Program-made: the position numbers and the translations under genes | Shown: in pieces, positions 49,201 through 61,400 of the stretch | Layout of the letters: the number at the start of each line of letters is the position of its first letter | How positions within the stretch are numbered: the first letter of the stretch is position 1 | Source: Utricularia gibba | Taxonomy: Eukaryota > Streptophyta > Magnoliopsida > Lamiales > Lentibulariaceae | Assembly: GCA_002189035.1 (NCBI GenBank) | Contig: NEEC01000007.1 | Coordinates: 3,472,001 to 3,536,000, forward strand | Direction of reading: 5' to 3' | Length of the DNA stretch: 64,000 nucleotides | The notes under the pieces: model-generated | The model's input: the letters and a program-made list of their open reading frames with translations, nothing else | Databases searched by the model: none | What the model was told of the DNA's origin: nothing

Positions 49201-52200
49201 TTAACGTTGGGTTTTAATAGGCTGCCTACATGTTTTCTCAAGGAAAAGCTTGTCGTTTTTGGGCGGGATGTCGTTGTGAACTTCGTTCTGACCCAAGGTT
49301 CGGTCTGACTCCTTTGCCACATCGGGTCCTACTCGACGAAAATCGTGATGCAGTTATTGAAGTTAGGATTCATGAGCACCCAAAATGGTTTTCTCAACCG
49401 CATGCTTTATATTTGAGGAGGCGCTCTCGTGGGGCAACGGTATCGAGCAGGAGGTCGAGTCGAGCTCGGGCCCAGAGTCATTTGTAGCCGGCAAAAAAAT
49501 TGATGCATTTATTAACGTTGGGTTTAGGCTGCCTACATGTTTCTCAAGGAAAAGCTTGTCGTTTCTGGCGGGTGATGTCGTTGGGAACTTCGTTCGACCA
49601 AGGTTCGGTCTGACTCCTTTGCCACATCGGGTCCTACTCGACGAAAATCGTGATGCAGTTATTGAAGTTAGGATTCATGAGCACCCAAAATGGTTTTCTC
49701 AACCGCATGCTTTATATTTGAGGAGGCGCTCTCGTGGGGCAACGGTATCGAGCAGGAGGTCGAGTCGAGCTCGGGCCCATAGTCATTTGTAGCTCGGCAA
49801 AAAACTTGATGCATTTATTAACGTTGGTTTTAATAGGCTGCCTACATGTTTTCTCAAGGAAAAGCTTGTCGTTTTTGGGCGGGTGATGTCGTTGTGAACT
49901 TCGTTCTGACCCAAGGTTCGGTCTGACTCCTTTGCCACATCGGGTCCTACTCGACGAAAATCGTGATGCAGTTATTGAAGTTAGGATTCATGAGCACCCA
50001 AAATGGTTTTCTCAACCGCATGCTTTATATTTGATAAGGCGCTCTCGTGGGGCAACGGTATCGAGCAGGAGGTCGAGTCGAGCTCGGGCCCATAGTCATT
50101 TGTAGCCCGGCAAAAAATTGATGCATTTATTAACGTTGGTATTAGGCTGCCTACATGTTTTCTCAAGGAAAAGCTTGTCGTTTTGGGCGGGTGATGTCGT
50201 TGGGAACTTCGTTCTGACCAAGGTTCGTCTGACTCCTTTGCCACATCGGTCCTACTCGACGAAAATCGTGATGCAGTTATTGAAGTTAGGATTCATGAGC
50301 ACCCAAAATGGTTTTCTCAACCGCATGCTTTATATTTGAGGAGGCGCTCTCGTGGGGCAACGGTATCGAGCAGGAGGTCGAGTCGAGCTCGGGCCCATAG
50401 TCATTTGTAGCTCGGCAAAAAATTGATGCATTTATTAACGTTGGGTTTAATAGGCTGCCTACATGTTTCTCAAGGAAAAGCTTGTCGTTTTTGGGCGGGT
50501 GATGTCGTTGTGAACTTCGTTCTGACCAAGGTTCGGTCTGACTCCTTTGCCACATCGGGTCCTACTCGACGAAAATCGTGATGCAGTTATTGAAGTTAGG
50601 ATTCATGAGCACCCAAAATGGTTTTCTCAACCGCATGCTTTATATTTGATAAGGCTCTCGTGGGGCAACGGTATCGAGCAGGAGGTCGAGTCGAGCTCGG
50701 GCCATAGTCATTTGTAGCTCGGCAAAAAATTGATGCATTTATTAACGTTGGTTTTAGGCTGCCTACATGTTTCTCAAGGAAAAGCTTGTCGTTTTGGCGG
50801 GTGATGTCGTTGGGAACTTCGTTCTGACCCAAGGTTCGTCTGACTCCTTTGCCACATCGGGTCCTACTCGACGAAAATCGTGATGCAGTTATTGAAGTTA
50901 GGATTCATGAGCACCCAAAATGGTTTTCTCAACCGCATGCTTTATATTTGAGGAGGCGCTCTCGTGGGGCAACGGTATCGAGCAGGAGGTCGAGTCGAGC
51001 TCGGGCCCAGAGTCATTTGTAGCTCGGCAAAAAATTGATGCATTTATTAACGTTGGTTTTAGGCTGCCTACATGTTTCTCAAGGAAAAGCTTGTCGTTTT
51101 GGCGGGTGATGTCGTTGGGAACTTCGTTCTGACCCAAGGTTCGTCTGACTCCTTTGCCACATCGGTCCTACTCGACGAAAATCGTGATGCAGTTATTGAA
51201 GTTAGGATTCATGAGCACCCAAAATGGTTTTCTCAACCGCATGCTTTATATTTGATAAGGCGCTCTCGTGGGGCAACGGTATCGAGCAGGAGGTCGAGTC
51301 GAGCTCGGGCCATAGTCATTTGTAGCCGGCAAAAAAACTTGATGCATTTATTAACGTTGGGTTTTAATAGGCCTACATGTTTTCTCAAGGAAAAGCTTGT
51401 CGTTTTTGGGCGGGTGATGTCGTTGTGAACTTCGTTCTGACCAAGGTTCGGTCTGACTCCTTTGCCACATCGGGTCCTACTCGACGAAAATCGTGATGCA
51501 GTTATTGAAGTTAGGATTCATGAGCACCCAAAATGGTTTTCTCAACCGCATGCTTTATATTTGAGGAGGCGCTCTCGTGGGGCAACGGTATCGAGCAGGA
51601 GGTCGAGTCGAGCTCGGCCCAGAGTCATTTGTAGCCCGGCAAAAAAATTGATGCATTTATTAACGTTGGCTAAGGCTGCCTACATAGTTTCTCAAGGAAA
51701 AGCTTGTCGTTTCTGGGCGGGTGATGTCGTTGGGAACTTCGTTCTGACCCATTCGTCTGACTCCTTTGCCACATCGGGTCCTACTCGACGAAAATCGTGA
51801 TGCAGTTATTGAAGTTAGGATGTCATGAGCACCCAAAATGGTTTTCTCAACCGATGCTTTATATTTGATAGGCGCTCTCGTGGGGCAACGGTATCGAGCA
51901 GGAGGTCGAGTCGAGCTCGGGCCCATAGTCATTTGTAGCTCGGCAAAAAAATTGATGCATTTATTAACGTTGGGTTTTTAATAGGCTGCCTACATTGTTT
52001 TCTCAAGGAAAAGCTTGTCGTTTTTGGCGGGATGTCGTTGTGAACTTCGTTCTGACCCAAGGTTCGGTCTGACTCCTTTGCCACATCGGGTCCTACTCGA
52101 CGAAAATCGTGATGCAGTTATTGAAGTTAGGATTCATGAGCACCCAAAATGGTTTTCTCAACCGCATGCTTTATATTTGAGGAGGCGCTCGTGGGGCAAC

Positions 52201-55200
52201 GGTATCGAGCAGAGGTCGAGTCGAGCTCGGGCCCATAGTCATTTGTAGCCGCAAAAAAATTGATGCATTTATTAACGTTGGCTTTTAGGCTGCCTACATA
52301 GTTTCTCAAGGAAAAGCTTGTCGTTTTGGCGGGTGATGTCGTTGGGAACTTCGTTCGACCCAAGGTTCGTCTGACTCCTTTGCCACATCGGGTCCTACTC
52401 GACGAAAATCGTGATGCAGTTATTGAAGTTAGGATTCATGAGCACCCAAAATGGTTTTCTCAACCGCATGCTTTATATTTGAGGAGGCGCTCTCGTGGGG
52501 CAACGGTATCGAGAGGAGGTCGAGTCGAGCTCGGGCCCATAGTCATTTGTAGCTCGGCAAAAAACTTGATGCATTTATTAACGTTGGGTTTTAATAGGCT
52601 GCCTACATGTTTTCTCAAGGAAAAGCTTGTCGTTTTTGGGCGGGTGATGTCGTTGTGAACTTCGTTCTGACCCAAGGTTCGGTCTGACTCCTTTGCCACA
52701 TCGGGTCCTACTCGACGAAAATCGTGATGCAGTTATTGAAGTTAGGATGTCATGAGCACCCAAAATGGTTTTCTCAACCGCATGCTTTATATTTGATAAG
52801 GGCTCTCGTGGGGCAACGGTATCGAGCAGGAGGTCGAGTCGAGCTCGGGCCCATAGTCATTTGTAGCCCGGCAAAAAATTGATGCATTTATTAACGTTGG
52901 TTATTAGGCTGCCTACATAGTTTCTCAAGGAAAAGCTTGTCGTTTCTGGCGGGTGATGTCGTTGGGAACTTCGTTCGGACCCAAGGTTCTGTCTGACTCC
53001 TTTGCCACATCGGGTCCTACTCGACGAAAATCGTGATGCAGTTATTGAAGTTAGGATTCATGAGCACCCAAAATGGTTTTCTCAACCGCATGCTTTATAT
53101 TTGAGGAGGCGCTCTCGTGGGGCAACGGTATCGAGCAGGAGGTCGAGTCGAGCTCGGCCCATAGTCATTTGTAGCTCGGCAAAAAACTTGATGCATTAAT
53201 TAACGTTGGGTTTTAATAGAACGCCTACATTGTTTTCTCAAGGAAAAGCTTGTCGTTTTTGGGCGGGTGATGTCGTTGTGAACTTCGTTCTGACCCAAGT
53301 TCGGTCTGACTCCTTTGCCACATCGGGTCCTACTCGACGAAAATCGTGATGCAGTTATTGAAGTTAGGATTCATGAGCACCCAAAATGGTTTTCTCAACC
53401 GCATGCTTTATATTTGATAAGGCGCTCTCGTGGGGCAACGGTATCGAGCAGGAGGTCGAGTCGAACTTGGGCCCAGAGTCATTTGTAGCCCGACAAAAAA
53501 TATTGATGCATTTATTAACGTTCGGCTCTATTAGGCTGCCTACATAGTTTCTCAAGGAAAAGCTTATCGTTTCTGGCGGGTGATGTCGTTGGGAACTTCG
53601 TTCGGACCCAAGGTTCTGTCTGACTCCTTTGCCACATCGGGTCCTACTTGACGAAAATCGTGATGCAGTTATTGAAGTTAGGATGTCATGAGCACCCAAA
53701 ATGGTTTTCTTAACCGCATGCTTTATATTTGAGGAGGCGCTCTCGTGGGGCAACGGTATCGAGCAGGAGGTCGAGTCGAGCTCGGGCCCATAGTCATTTG
53801 TAGCTCGGCAAAAAACATGATGCATTAATTAACGTTGGGTTTTAATAGAACGCCTACATTGTTTTCTCAAGGAAAAGCTTGTCGTTTTTGGGCTGGCGAT
53901 TTCGTTGTGAACTTCGTTCTGACCCAACGTTCGGTCTTACTCCTTTGCCACATCGGGTCCTACTCGACGAAAATCGTGATGCACTTATTAAAGTTAGCAT
54001 ATCATGAGCACCAAAATGGTTTTCTCAACCGCATGCTTTATATTTGATAAGGCGCTCTCGTGGGTCAACGGTATCGAGCAGGAGGTCGAGTCGAGCTCGG
54101 GCCCAGAGTCATTTGTAGCCCGACAAAAATATTGATGCATTTATTAACGTTCGGCGCTATTAGGCTGCCTACATAGTTTCTCATGGAAAAGCTTGTCGTT
54201 TCTGCGCGGGTGATGTCGTTGGGAACTTCGTTCGGACCCAAGGTTCTGTCTGATTCCTTTGCCACATCGGGTCCTACTCGACGAAAATCGTGATTCAGTT
54301 ATTGAAGTTAGGATGTCATGAGCACCCAAAATGGTTTTCTCAACCGGATGCTTTATATTTGAGGAGGCGCTCTCGTGGGGCAACGGTATCGAGTAGGAGG
54401 TCGAGTCGAGCTCGGGCCCATAGTCATTTGTAGCTCGGCAAAAAACTTGATGCATTTATTAACGTTGGTTTTAATAGGCAATGGTTTTCTCAAGGAAAAG
54501 CTTGTCGTTTTTGGGCGGGTGATTTCGTTGTGAACTTCGTTCTGACCCAAGTTCGGTCTGTCCTTTGCCAATCGGTCCTACTCGACGAAAATCGTGATGC
54601 AGTTATTGAAGTTAGGATTTCATGAGCACCCAAAATGGTTTTCTCAACCGCATGCTTTATATTTGATAAGGCACTCTCGTGGGGCAACGGTATCGAGCAG
54701 GAGGTCGAGTCGAGCTCGGCCCAGAGTCATTTGTAGCCCGGCAAAAATATTGATGCATTTATTAACGTTCGGCCTATTAGGCTGCCTACATAGTTTCTCA
54801 TGGAAAAGCTTGTCGTTTCTGCGCGGGTGATGTCGTTGGGAACTTCGTTCGGACCCAAGGTTCTGTCTGATTCCTTTGCCACATCGGGTCCTACTCGACG
54901 AAAATCGTGATTCAGTTATTGAAGTTAGGATGTCATGAGCACCCAAAATGGTTTTCTCAACCGGATGCTTTATATTTGAGGAGGCGCTCTCGTGGGGCAA
55001 CGGTATCGAGAGGAGGAGTCGAGTCGGGCCCATAGTCATTTGTAGCTCGGCAAAAAACTTGATGCATTAATTAACGTTGGGTTTTAATAGAACGCCTACA
55101 TTGTTTTCTCAAGGAAAAGCTTGTCGTTTTTGGGCGGGTGATTTCGTTGTGAACTTCGTTCTGACCCACGTTCGGTCTGACTCCTTTGCCACATCGGGTC

Positions 55201-58200
55201 CTACTCGACGAAAATCGTGATGCAGTTATTGAAGTTAGCATGTCAGGAGCACCCAAAATGGTTTTCTCAACCGCATGCTTTATATTTGATAAGGTGCTCT
55301 CGTGGGGCAACGGTATCGAGTAGGAGGTCGAGTCGAGCTCGGGCCCATAGTCATTTGTAGCCCGACAAAAATATTGATGCATTTATTAACGTTCGGGCTA
55401 TTAGGCTGCCTACATAGTTTCTCATGGAAAAGCTTGTCGTTTCTGCGCGGGTGATGTCGTTGGGAACTTCGTTCGGACCCAAGGTTCTGTCTGACTCCTT
55501 TGCCACATCGGGTCCTACTCGACGAAAATCGTGATTCAGTTATTGAAGTTAGGATGTCATGAGCACCCAAAATGGTTTTCTCAACCGCATGCTTTATATT
55601 TGAGGAGGCGCTCTCGTGGGGCAACGGTATCGAGTAGGAGGTCGAGTCGAGCTCGGGCCCATAGTCATTTGTAGCTCGGCAAAAAACTTGATGCATTAAT
55701 TAACGTTGGGTTTTAATAGAACGCCTACATTGTTTTCTCAAGGAAAAGCTTGTCGTTTTTGGGCGGGTGATGTCGTTGGGAACTTCGTTCTGACCCAACG
55801 TTCGGTCTCTCCTTTGCCACATCGGGTCCTACTCGACGAAAATCGTGATGCAGTTATTGAAGTTAGGATTCAGGAGCACCCAAAATGGTTTTTCTCAACC
55901 GCATGCTTTATATTTGATAAGGTGCTCTCGTGGGGCAACGGTATCGAGTAGGAGGTCGAGTCGAGCTCGGGCCATAGTCATTTGTAGCCCGACAAAAATA
56001 TTGATGCATTTATTAACGTTCGGTATTAGGCTGCCTACATAGTTTCTCATGGAAAAGCTTGTCGTTTCTGCGCGGGTGATGTCGTTGGGAACTTCGTTCG
56101 ACCCAAGGTTCTGTCTGATTCCTTTGCCACATCGGGTCCTACTCGACGAAAATCGTGATTCAGTTATTGAAGTTAGGATGTCATGAGCACCCAAAATGGT
56201 TTTCTCAACCGGATGCTTTATATTTGAGGAGGCGCTCTCGTGGGGCAACGGTATCGAGTAGGAGGTCGAGTCGACTCGGGCCCATAGTCATTTGTAGCTC
56301 GGCAAAAAACTTGATGCATTTATTAACGTTGGTTTTTAATAGGCTGCCTCAATGGTTTTCTCAAGGAAAAGCTTGTCGTTTTTGGGCGGGTGATTTCGTT
56401 GTGAACTTCGTTCTGACCCAACGTTCGGTCTGTCCTTTGCCAAATCGGTCCTACTCGACGAAAATCGTGATGCAGTTATTGAAGTTAGGATTTCATGAGC
56501 ACCCAAAATGGTTTTCTCAACCGCGTGCTTTATATTTGATAAGGCGCTCTCGTGGGGCAACGGTATCGAGCAGGAGGTCGAGTCGAGCTCGGCCCAGAGT
56601 CATTTGTAGCCGGCAAAAAATATTGATGCATTTATTAACGTTCGGCGCTATTAGGCTGCCTACATAGTTTCTCATGGAAAAGCTTGTCGTTTCTGCGCGG
56701 GTGATGTCGTTGGAACTTCGTTCGGACCCAAGGTTCTGTCTGACTCCTTTGCCACATCGGGTCCTACTCGACGAAAATCGTGATGCAGTTATTGAAGTTA
56801 GGATGTCATGAGCACCCAAAATGGTTTTCTCAACCGGATGCTTTATATTTGAGGAGGCGCTCTCGTGGGGCAACGGTATCGAGTAGGAGGTCGAGTCGAG
56901 CTCGGGCCCATAGTCATTTGTAGCTCGGCAAAAAACTTGATGCATTAATTAACGTTGGGTTTTAATAGAACGCCTACATTGTTTTCTCAAGGAAAAGCTT
57001 GTCGTTTTTGGGCGGGTGATTTCGTTGTGAACTTCGTTCTGACCCAAGTTCGGTCTGACTCCTTTGCCACATCGGGTCCTACTCGACGAAAATCGTGATG
57101 CAGTTATTGAAGTTAGCATGTCAGGAGCACCCAAAATGGTTTTCTCAACCGCATGCTTTATATTTGATAAGGTGCTCGTGGGGCAACGGTATCGAGTAGG
57201 AGGTCGAGTCGAGCTCGGGCCCATAGTCATTTGTAGCCCGACAAAAATATTGATGCATTTATTAACGTTCGGCGTATTAGGCTGCCTACATAGTTTCTCT
57301 CATGGAAAAGCTTGTCGTTTCTGCGCGGGTGATGTCGTTGGGAACTTCGTTCGGACCCAAGGTTCTGTCTGACTCCTTTGCCACATCGGGTCCTACTCGA
57401 CGAAAATCGTGATGCAGTTATTGAAGTTAGGATGTCATGAGCACCCAAAATGGTTTTCTCAACCGCATGCTTTATATTTGAGGAGGCGCTCTCGTGGGGC
57501 AACGGTATCGAGTAGGAGGTCGAGTCGAGCTCGGGCCCATAGTCATTTGTAGCTCGGCAAAAAACTTGATGCATTAATTAACGTTGGTTTAATAGAACGC
57601 CTACATTGTTTTCTCAAGGAAAAGCTTGTCGTTTTGGGCGGGTGATTTCGTTGTGAACTTCGTTCTGACCCAAGTTCGGTCTGACTCCTTTGCCACATCG
57701 GTCCTACTCGACGAAAATCGTGATGCAGTTATTGAAGTTAGGATGTCATGAGCACCCAAAATGGTTTTCTCAACCGCATGCTTTATATTTGATAAGGTGC
57801 TCTCGTGGGGCAACGGTATCGAGCAGGAGGTCGAGTCGAGCTCGGGCCAGAGTCATTTGTAGCCCGACAAAAAATTGATGCATTTATTAACGTTGGGTTT
57901 TAATAGAACGCCTACATTGTTTTCTCAAGGAAAAGCTTGTCGTTTTTGGCGGGTGATTTCGTTGTGAACTTCGTTCTGACCCACGTTCGGTCTGACTCCT
58001 TTGCCACATCGGTCCTACTCGACGAAAATCGTGATGCAGTTATTGAAGTTAGCATGTCATGAGCACCCAAAATGGTTTTCTCAACCGCATGCTTTATATT
58101 TGATAAGGTGCTCTCGTGGGGCAACGTATCGAGTAGGAGGTCGAGTCGAGCTCGGCCCATAGTCATTTGTAGCCGACAAAAATATTGATGCATTTATTAA

Positions 58201-58384
58201 CGTTCGGCGCTATTAGGCTGCCTACATAGTTTTCAAGGAAAAGCTTGTCGTTTCTGCGCGGGTGATGTCGTTGGGAACTTCGTTCGGACCCAAGGTTCTG
58301 TCTGACTCTTTGCCAAATCGGTCCTACTCGACGAAAATCGTGATGCAGTTATTGAAGTTAGGATTTCATGAGCACCCAAAATGG

Positions 58385-58640
58385 TTTTTCAACGCATGCT
58401 TTATTTGAGGAGGCGCTCTCGTGGGGCACGGTATCGGGCAGGAGGTCGAGTCGGGTTCGGCCCAGAGTCATTTTTAGCCTGTCAAAAAATGATGCATTTA
58501 TTAACGTTGGGTTTTAATAGGCTGCCTCCATGGTTTCTCAAGGAAAAGCTTGTCGTTTCTGGGCGGGTGATGTCTTTTGGAACTTCGTTCTGACCATTTC
58601 GGTCTGACTCCTTTGCCACATCGGGTCCTACTCGACGAAA
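58385..58640. repeat. Satellite monomer type C
   Basis: One of the clearest type C copies: CAACGCATGCTTTATTTGAG, GGGCACGGTATCGGGCAGG, TCGGGTTCGG, CATTTTTAGCC and the tail GATGTCTTTTGGAAC. It lies among block IV copies but lacks the block IV marks. Confidence 0.65.
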
Positions 58641-61189
58641 ATCGTGATGCAGTTATTGAAGTTAGATATCATGAGCACCCAAAATGGTTTTCTCAACCGC
58701 ATGCTTTATATTTGATAAGGCGCTCTCGTGGGGCAACGGTATCGAGCAGGAGGTCGAGTCGAGCTCGGGCCCAGAGTCATTTGTAGCCCGACAAAAATAT
58801 TGATGCATTTATTAACGTTCGGCTCTATTAGGCTGCCTACATAGTTTCTCAAGGAAAAGCTTGTCGTTTCTGCGCGGGTGATGTCGTTGGGAACTTCGTT
58901 CGGACCCAAGGTTCTGTCTGACTCCTTTGCCACATCGGGTCCTACTCGACGAAAATCGTGATGCAGTTATTGAAGTTAGGATGTCATGAGCACCCAAAAT
59001 GGTTTTCTCAACCGCATGCTTTATATTTGAGGAGGCGCTCTCGTGGGGCAACGGTATCGAGCAGGAGGTCGAGTCGAGCTCGGGCCCATAGTCATTTGTA
59101 GCTCGGCAAAAAATGATGCATTAATTAACGTTGGGTTTTAATAGAACGCCTACATTGTTTTCTCAAGGAAAAGCTTGTCGTTTTTGGGCTGGTGATTTCG
59201 TTGTGAACTTCGTTCTGACCCAACGTTCGGTCTTACTCCTTTGCCACATCGGGTCCTACTCGACGAAAATCGTGATGCAGTTATTGAAGTTAGCATATCA
59301 TGAGCACCCAAAATGGTTTTCTCAACCGCATGCTTTATATTTGATAAGGCGCTCTCGTGGGTCAACGGTATCGAGCAGGAGGTCGAGTCGAGCTCGGCCC
59401 AGAGTCATTTGTAGCCCGACAAAAATATTGATGCATTTATTAACGTTCGGCGCTATTAGGCTGCCTACATAGTTTCTCATGGAAAAGCTTGTCGTTTCTG
59501 CGCGGGTGATGTCGTTGGAACTTCGTTCGACCAAGGTTCTGTCTGATTCCTTTGCCACATCGGGTCCTACTCGACGAAAATCGTGATTCAGTTATTGAAG
59601 TTAGGATGTCATGAGCACCCAAAATGGTTTTCTCACCGATGCTTTATATTTGAGGAGGCGCTCTCGTGGGGCAACGGTATCGAGTAGGAGGTCGAGTCGA
59701 GCTCGGGCCCATAGTCATTTGTAGCTCGGCAAAAAACTTGATGCATTAATTAACGTTGGGTTTTAATAGAACGCCTACATTGTTTTCTCAAGGAAAAGCT
59801 TGTCGTTTTTGGGCGGGTGATTTCGTTGTGAACTTCGTTCTGACCCACGTTCGGTCTGACTCCTTTGCCACATCGGGTCCTACTCGACGAAAATCGTGAT
59901 GCAGTTATTGAAGTTAGCATGTCAGGAGCACCCAAAATGGTTTTCTCAACCGCATGCTTTATATTTGATAAGGTGCTCTCGTGGGGCAACGGTATCGAGT
60001 AGGAGGTCGAGTCGAGCTCGGGCCCATAGTCATTTGTAGCCCGACAAAAATATTGATGCATTTATTAACGTTCGGCGCTATTAGGCTGCCTACATAGTTT
60101 CTCATGGAAAAGCTTGTCGTTTCTGCGCGGGTGATGTCGTTGGGAACTTCGTTCGACCCAAGGTTCTGTCTGACTCCTTTGCCACATCGGTCCTACTCGA
60201 CGAAAATCGTGATGCAGTTATTGAAGTTAGGATGTCATGAGCACCCAAAATGGTTTTCTCAACCGCATGCTTTATATTTGAGGAGGCGCTCTCGTGGGGC
60301 AACGGTATCGAGTAGGAGGTCGAGTCGAGCTCGGGCCCATAGTCATTTGTAGCTCGGCAAAAAACTTGATGCATTAATTAACGTTGGGTTTTAATAGCCC
60401 TACATTGTTTTCTCAAAAAAAGCTTGTCGTTTTTGGGCGGGTGATGTCGTTGTGAACTTCGTTCTGACCCAAGGTTCGGTCTGTCACCTTTGCCAAATCG
60501 GTCCTACTCGACGAAAATCGTGATGCAGTTATTGAAGTTAGGATTTCATGAGCACCCAAAATGGTTTTCTCAACCGCATGCTTTATATTTGATAAGGTGC
60601 TCTCGTGGGGCAACGGTATCGAGTAGGAGGTCGAGTCGAGCTCGGGCCCATAGTCATTTGTAGCTCGGCAAAAAACTTGATGCATTAATTAACGTTGGTT
60701 TAATAGAACGCCTACATTGTTTTCTCAAGGAAAAGCTTGTCGTTTTTGGGCGGGTGATTTCGTTGTGAACTTCGTTCTGACCCACGTTCGGTCTGACTCC
60801 TTTGCCACATCGGGTCCTACTCGACGAAAATCGTGATGCAGTTATTGAAGTTAGCATGTCAGGAGCACCCAAAATGGTTTTCTCAACCGCATGCTTTATA
60901 TTTGATAAGGTGCTCTCGTGGGGCAACGGTATCGAGCAGGAGGTCGAGTCGAGCTCGGCCATAGTCATTTGTAGCCCGACAAAAATATTGATGCATTTAT
61001 TAACGTTCGGCGCTAATAGGCTGCCTACATAGTTTCTCAAGGAAAAGCTTGTCGTTTCTGCGCGGGTGATGTCGTTGGAACTTCGTTCTGACCCAAGGTT
61101 CGGTCTGTCTCCTTTGCCAAATCTGGTCCTACTCGACGAAAATCGTGATGCAGTTATTGAAGTTAGGATTCATGAGCACCCAAAATTTT

Positions 61190-61400
61190 TCTCAACGCAT
61201 GCTTTGTATTGAGGAGGCGCTCTGTGGGGCACGGTATCGGGCAGGTCGAGTCGAAGAGTCATTTTTAGCAAAAATGATGCATTTATTAACGTTGGGTTTT
61301 AATAGGCTGGGCTTGTCGTTTCTGGGCGGGTGATGTCTTTTGGAACTTCGTTCTGACCAAGGTTCGGTCTGACCCTTTGCCACATCGGGTCCTACTCGAC
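61190..61400. repeat. Satellite monomer type C, shortened
   Basis: Type C marks (CAACGCATGCTTTGTATTGA, GGCACGGTATCGGGCAGG, CATTTTTAGC) with several losses, including most of the GCCTACAT...GGAAAA stretch. It lies about nine copies after the previous type C copy. Confidence 0.6.

Larger units (their letters stand above)
29241..53190. repeat. Satellite block III: regular A/B dimers
   Basis: This is the longest ordered block. A copies are about 305-309 bp and B copies about 313-316 bp, so the dimer is about 618-625 bp. Alternation is clearest at about 40.5-45.8 and 46.4-53.2 kb. Exceptions are B-B runs (about 39.3-39.9 kb) and insertion of type C copies before an A. A copies usually read GTTGGGAACTTCGTTCGGAC or ...CTGACC, then GGTTCGTCTG; B copies read GTTGTGAACTTCGTTCTGAC, then GGTTCGGTCTG. 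Confidence 0.85.
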
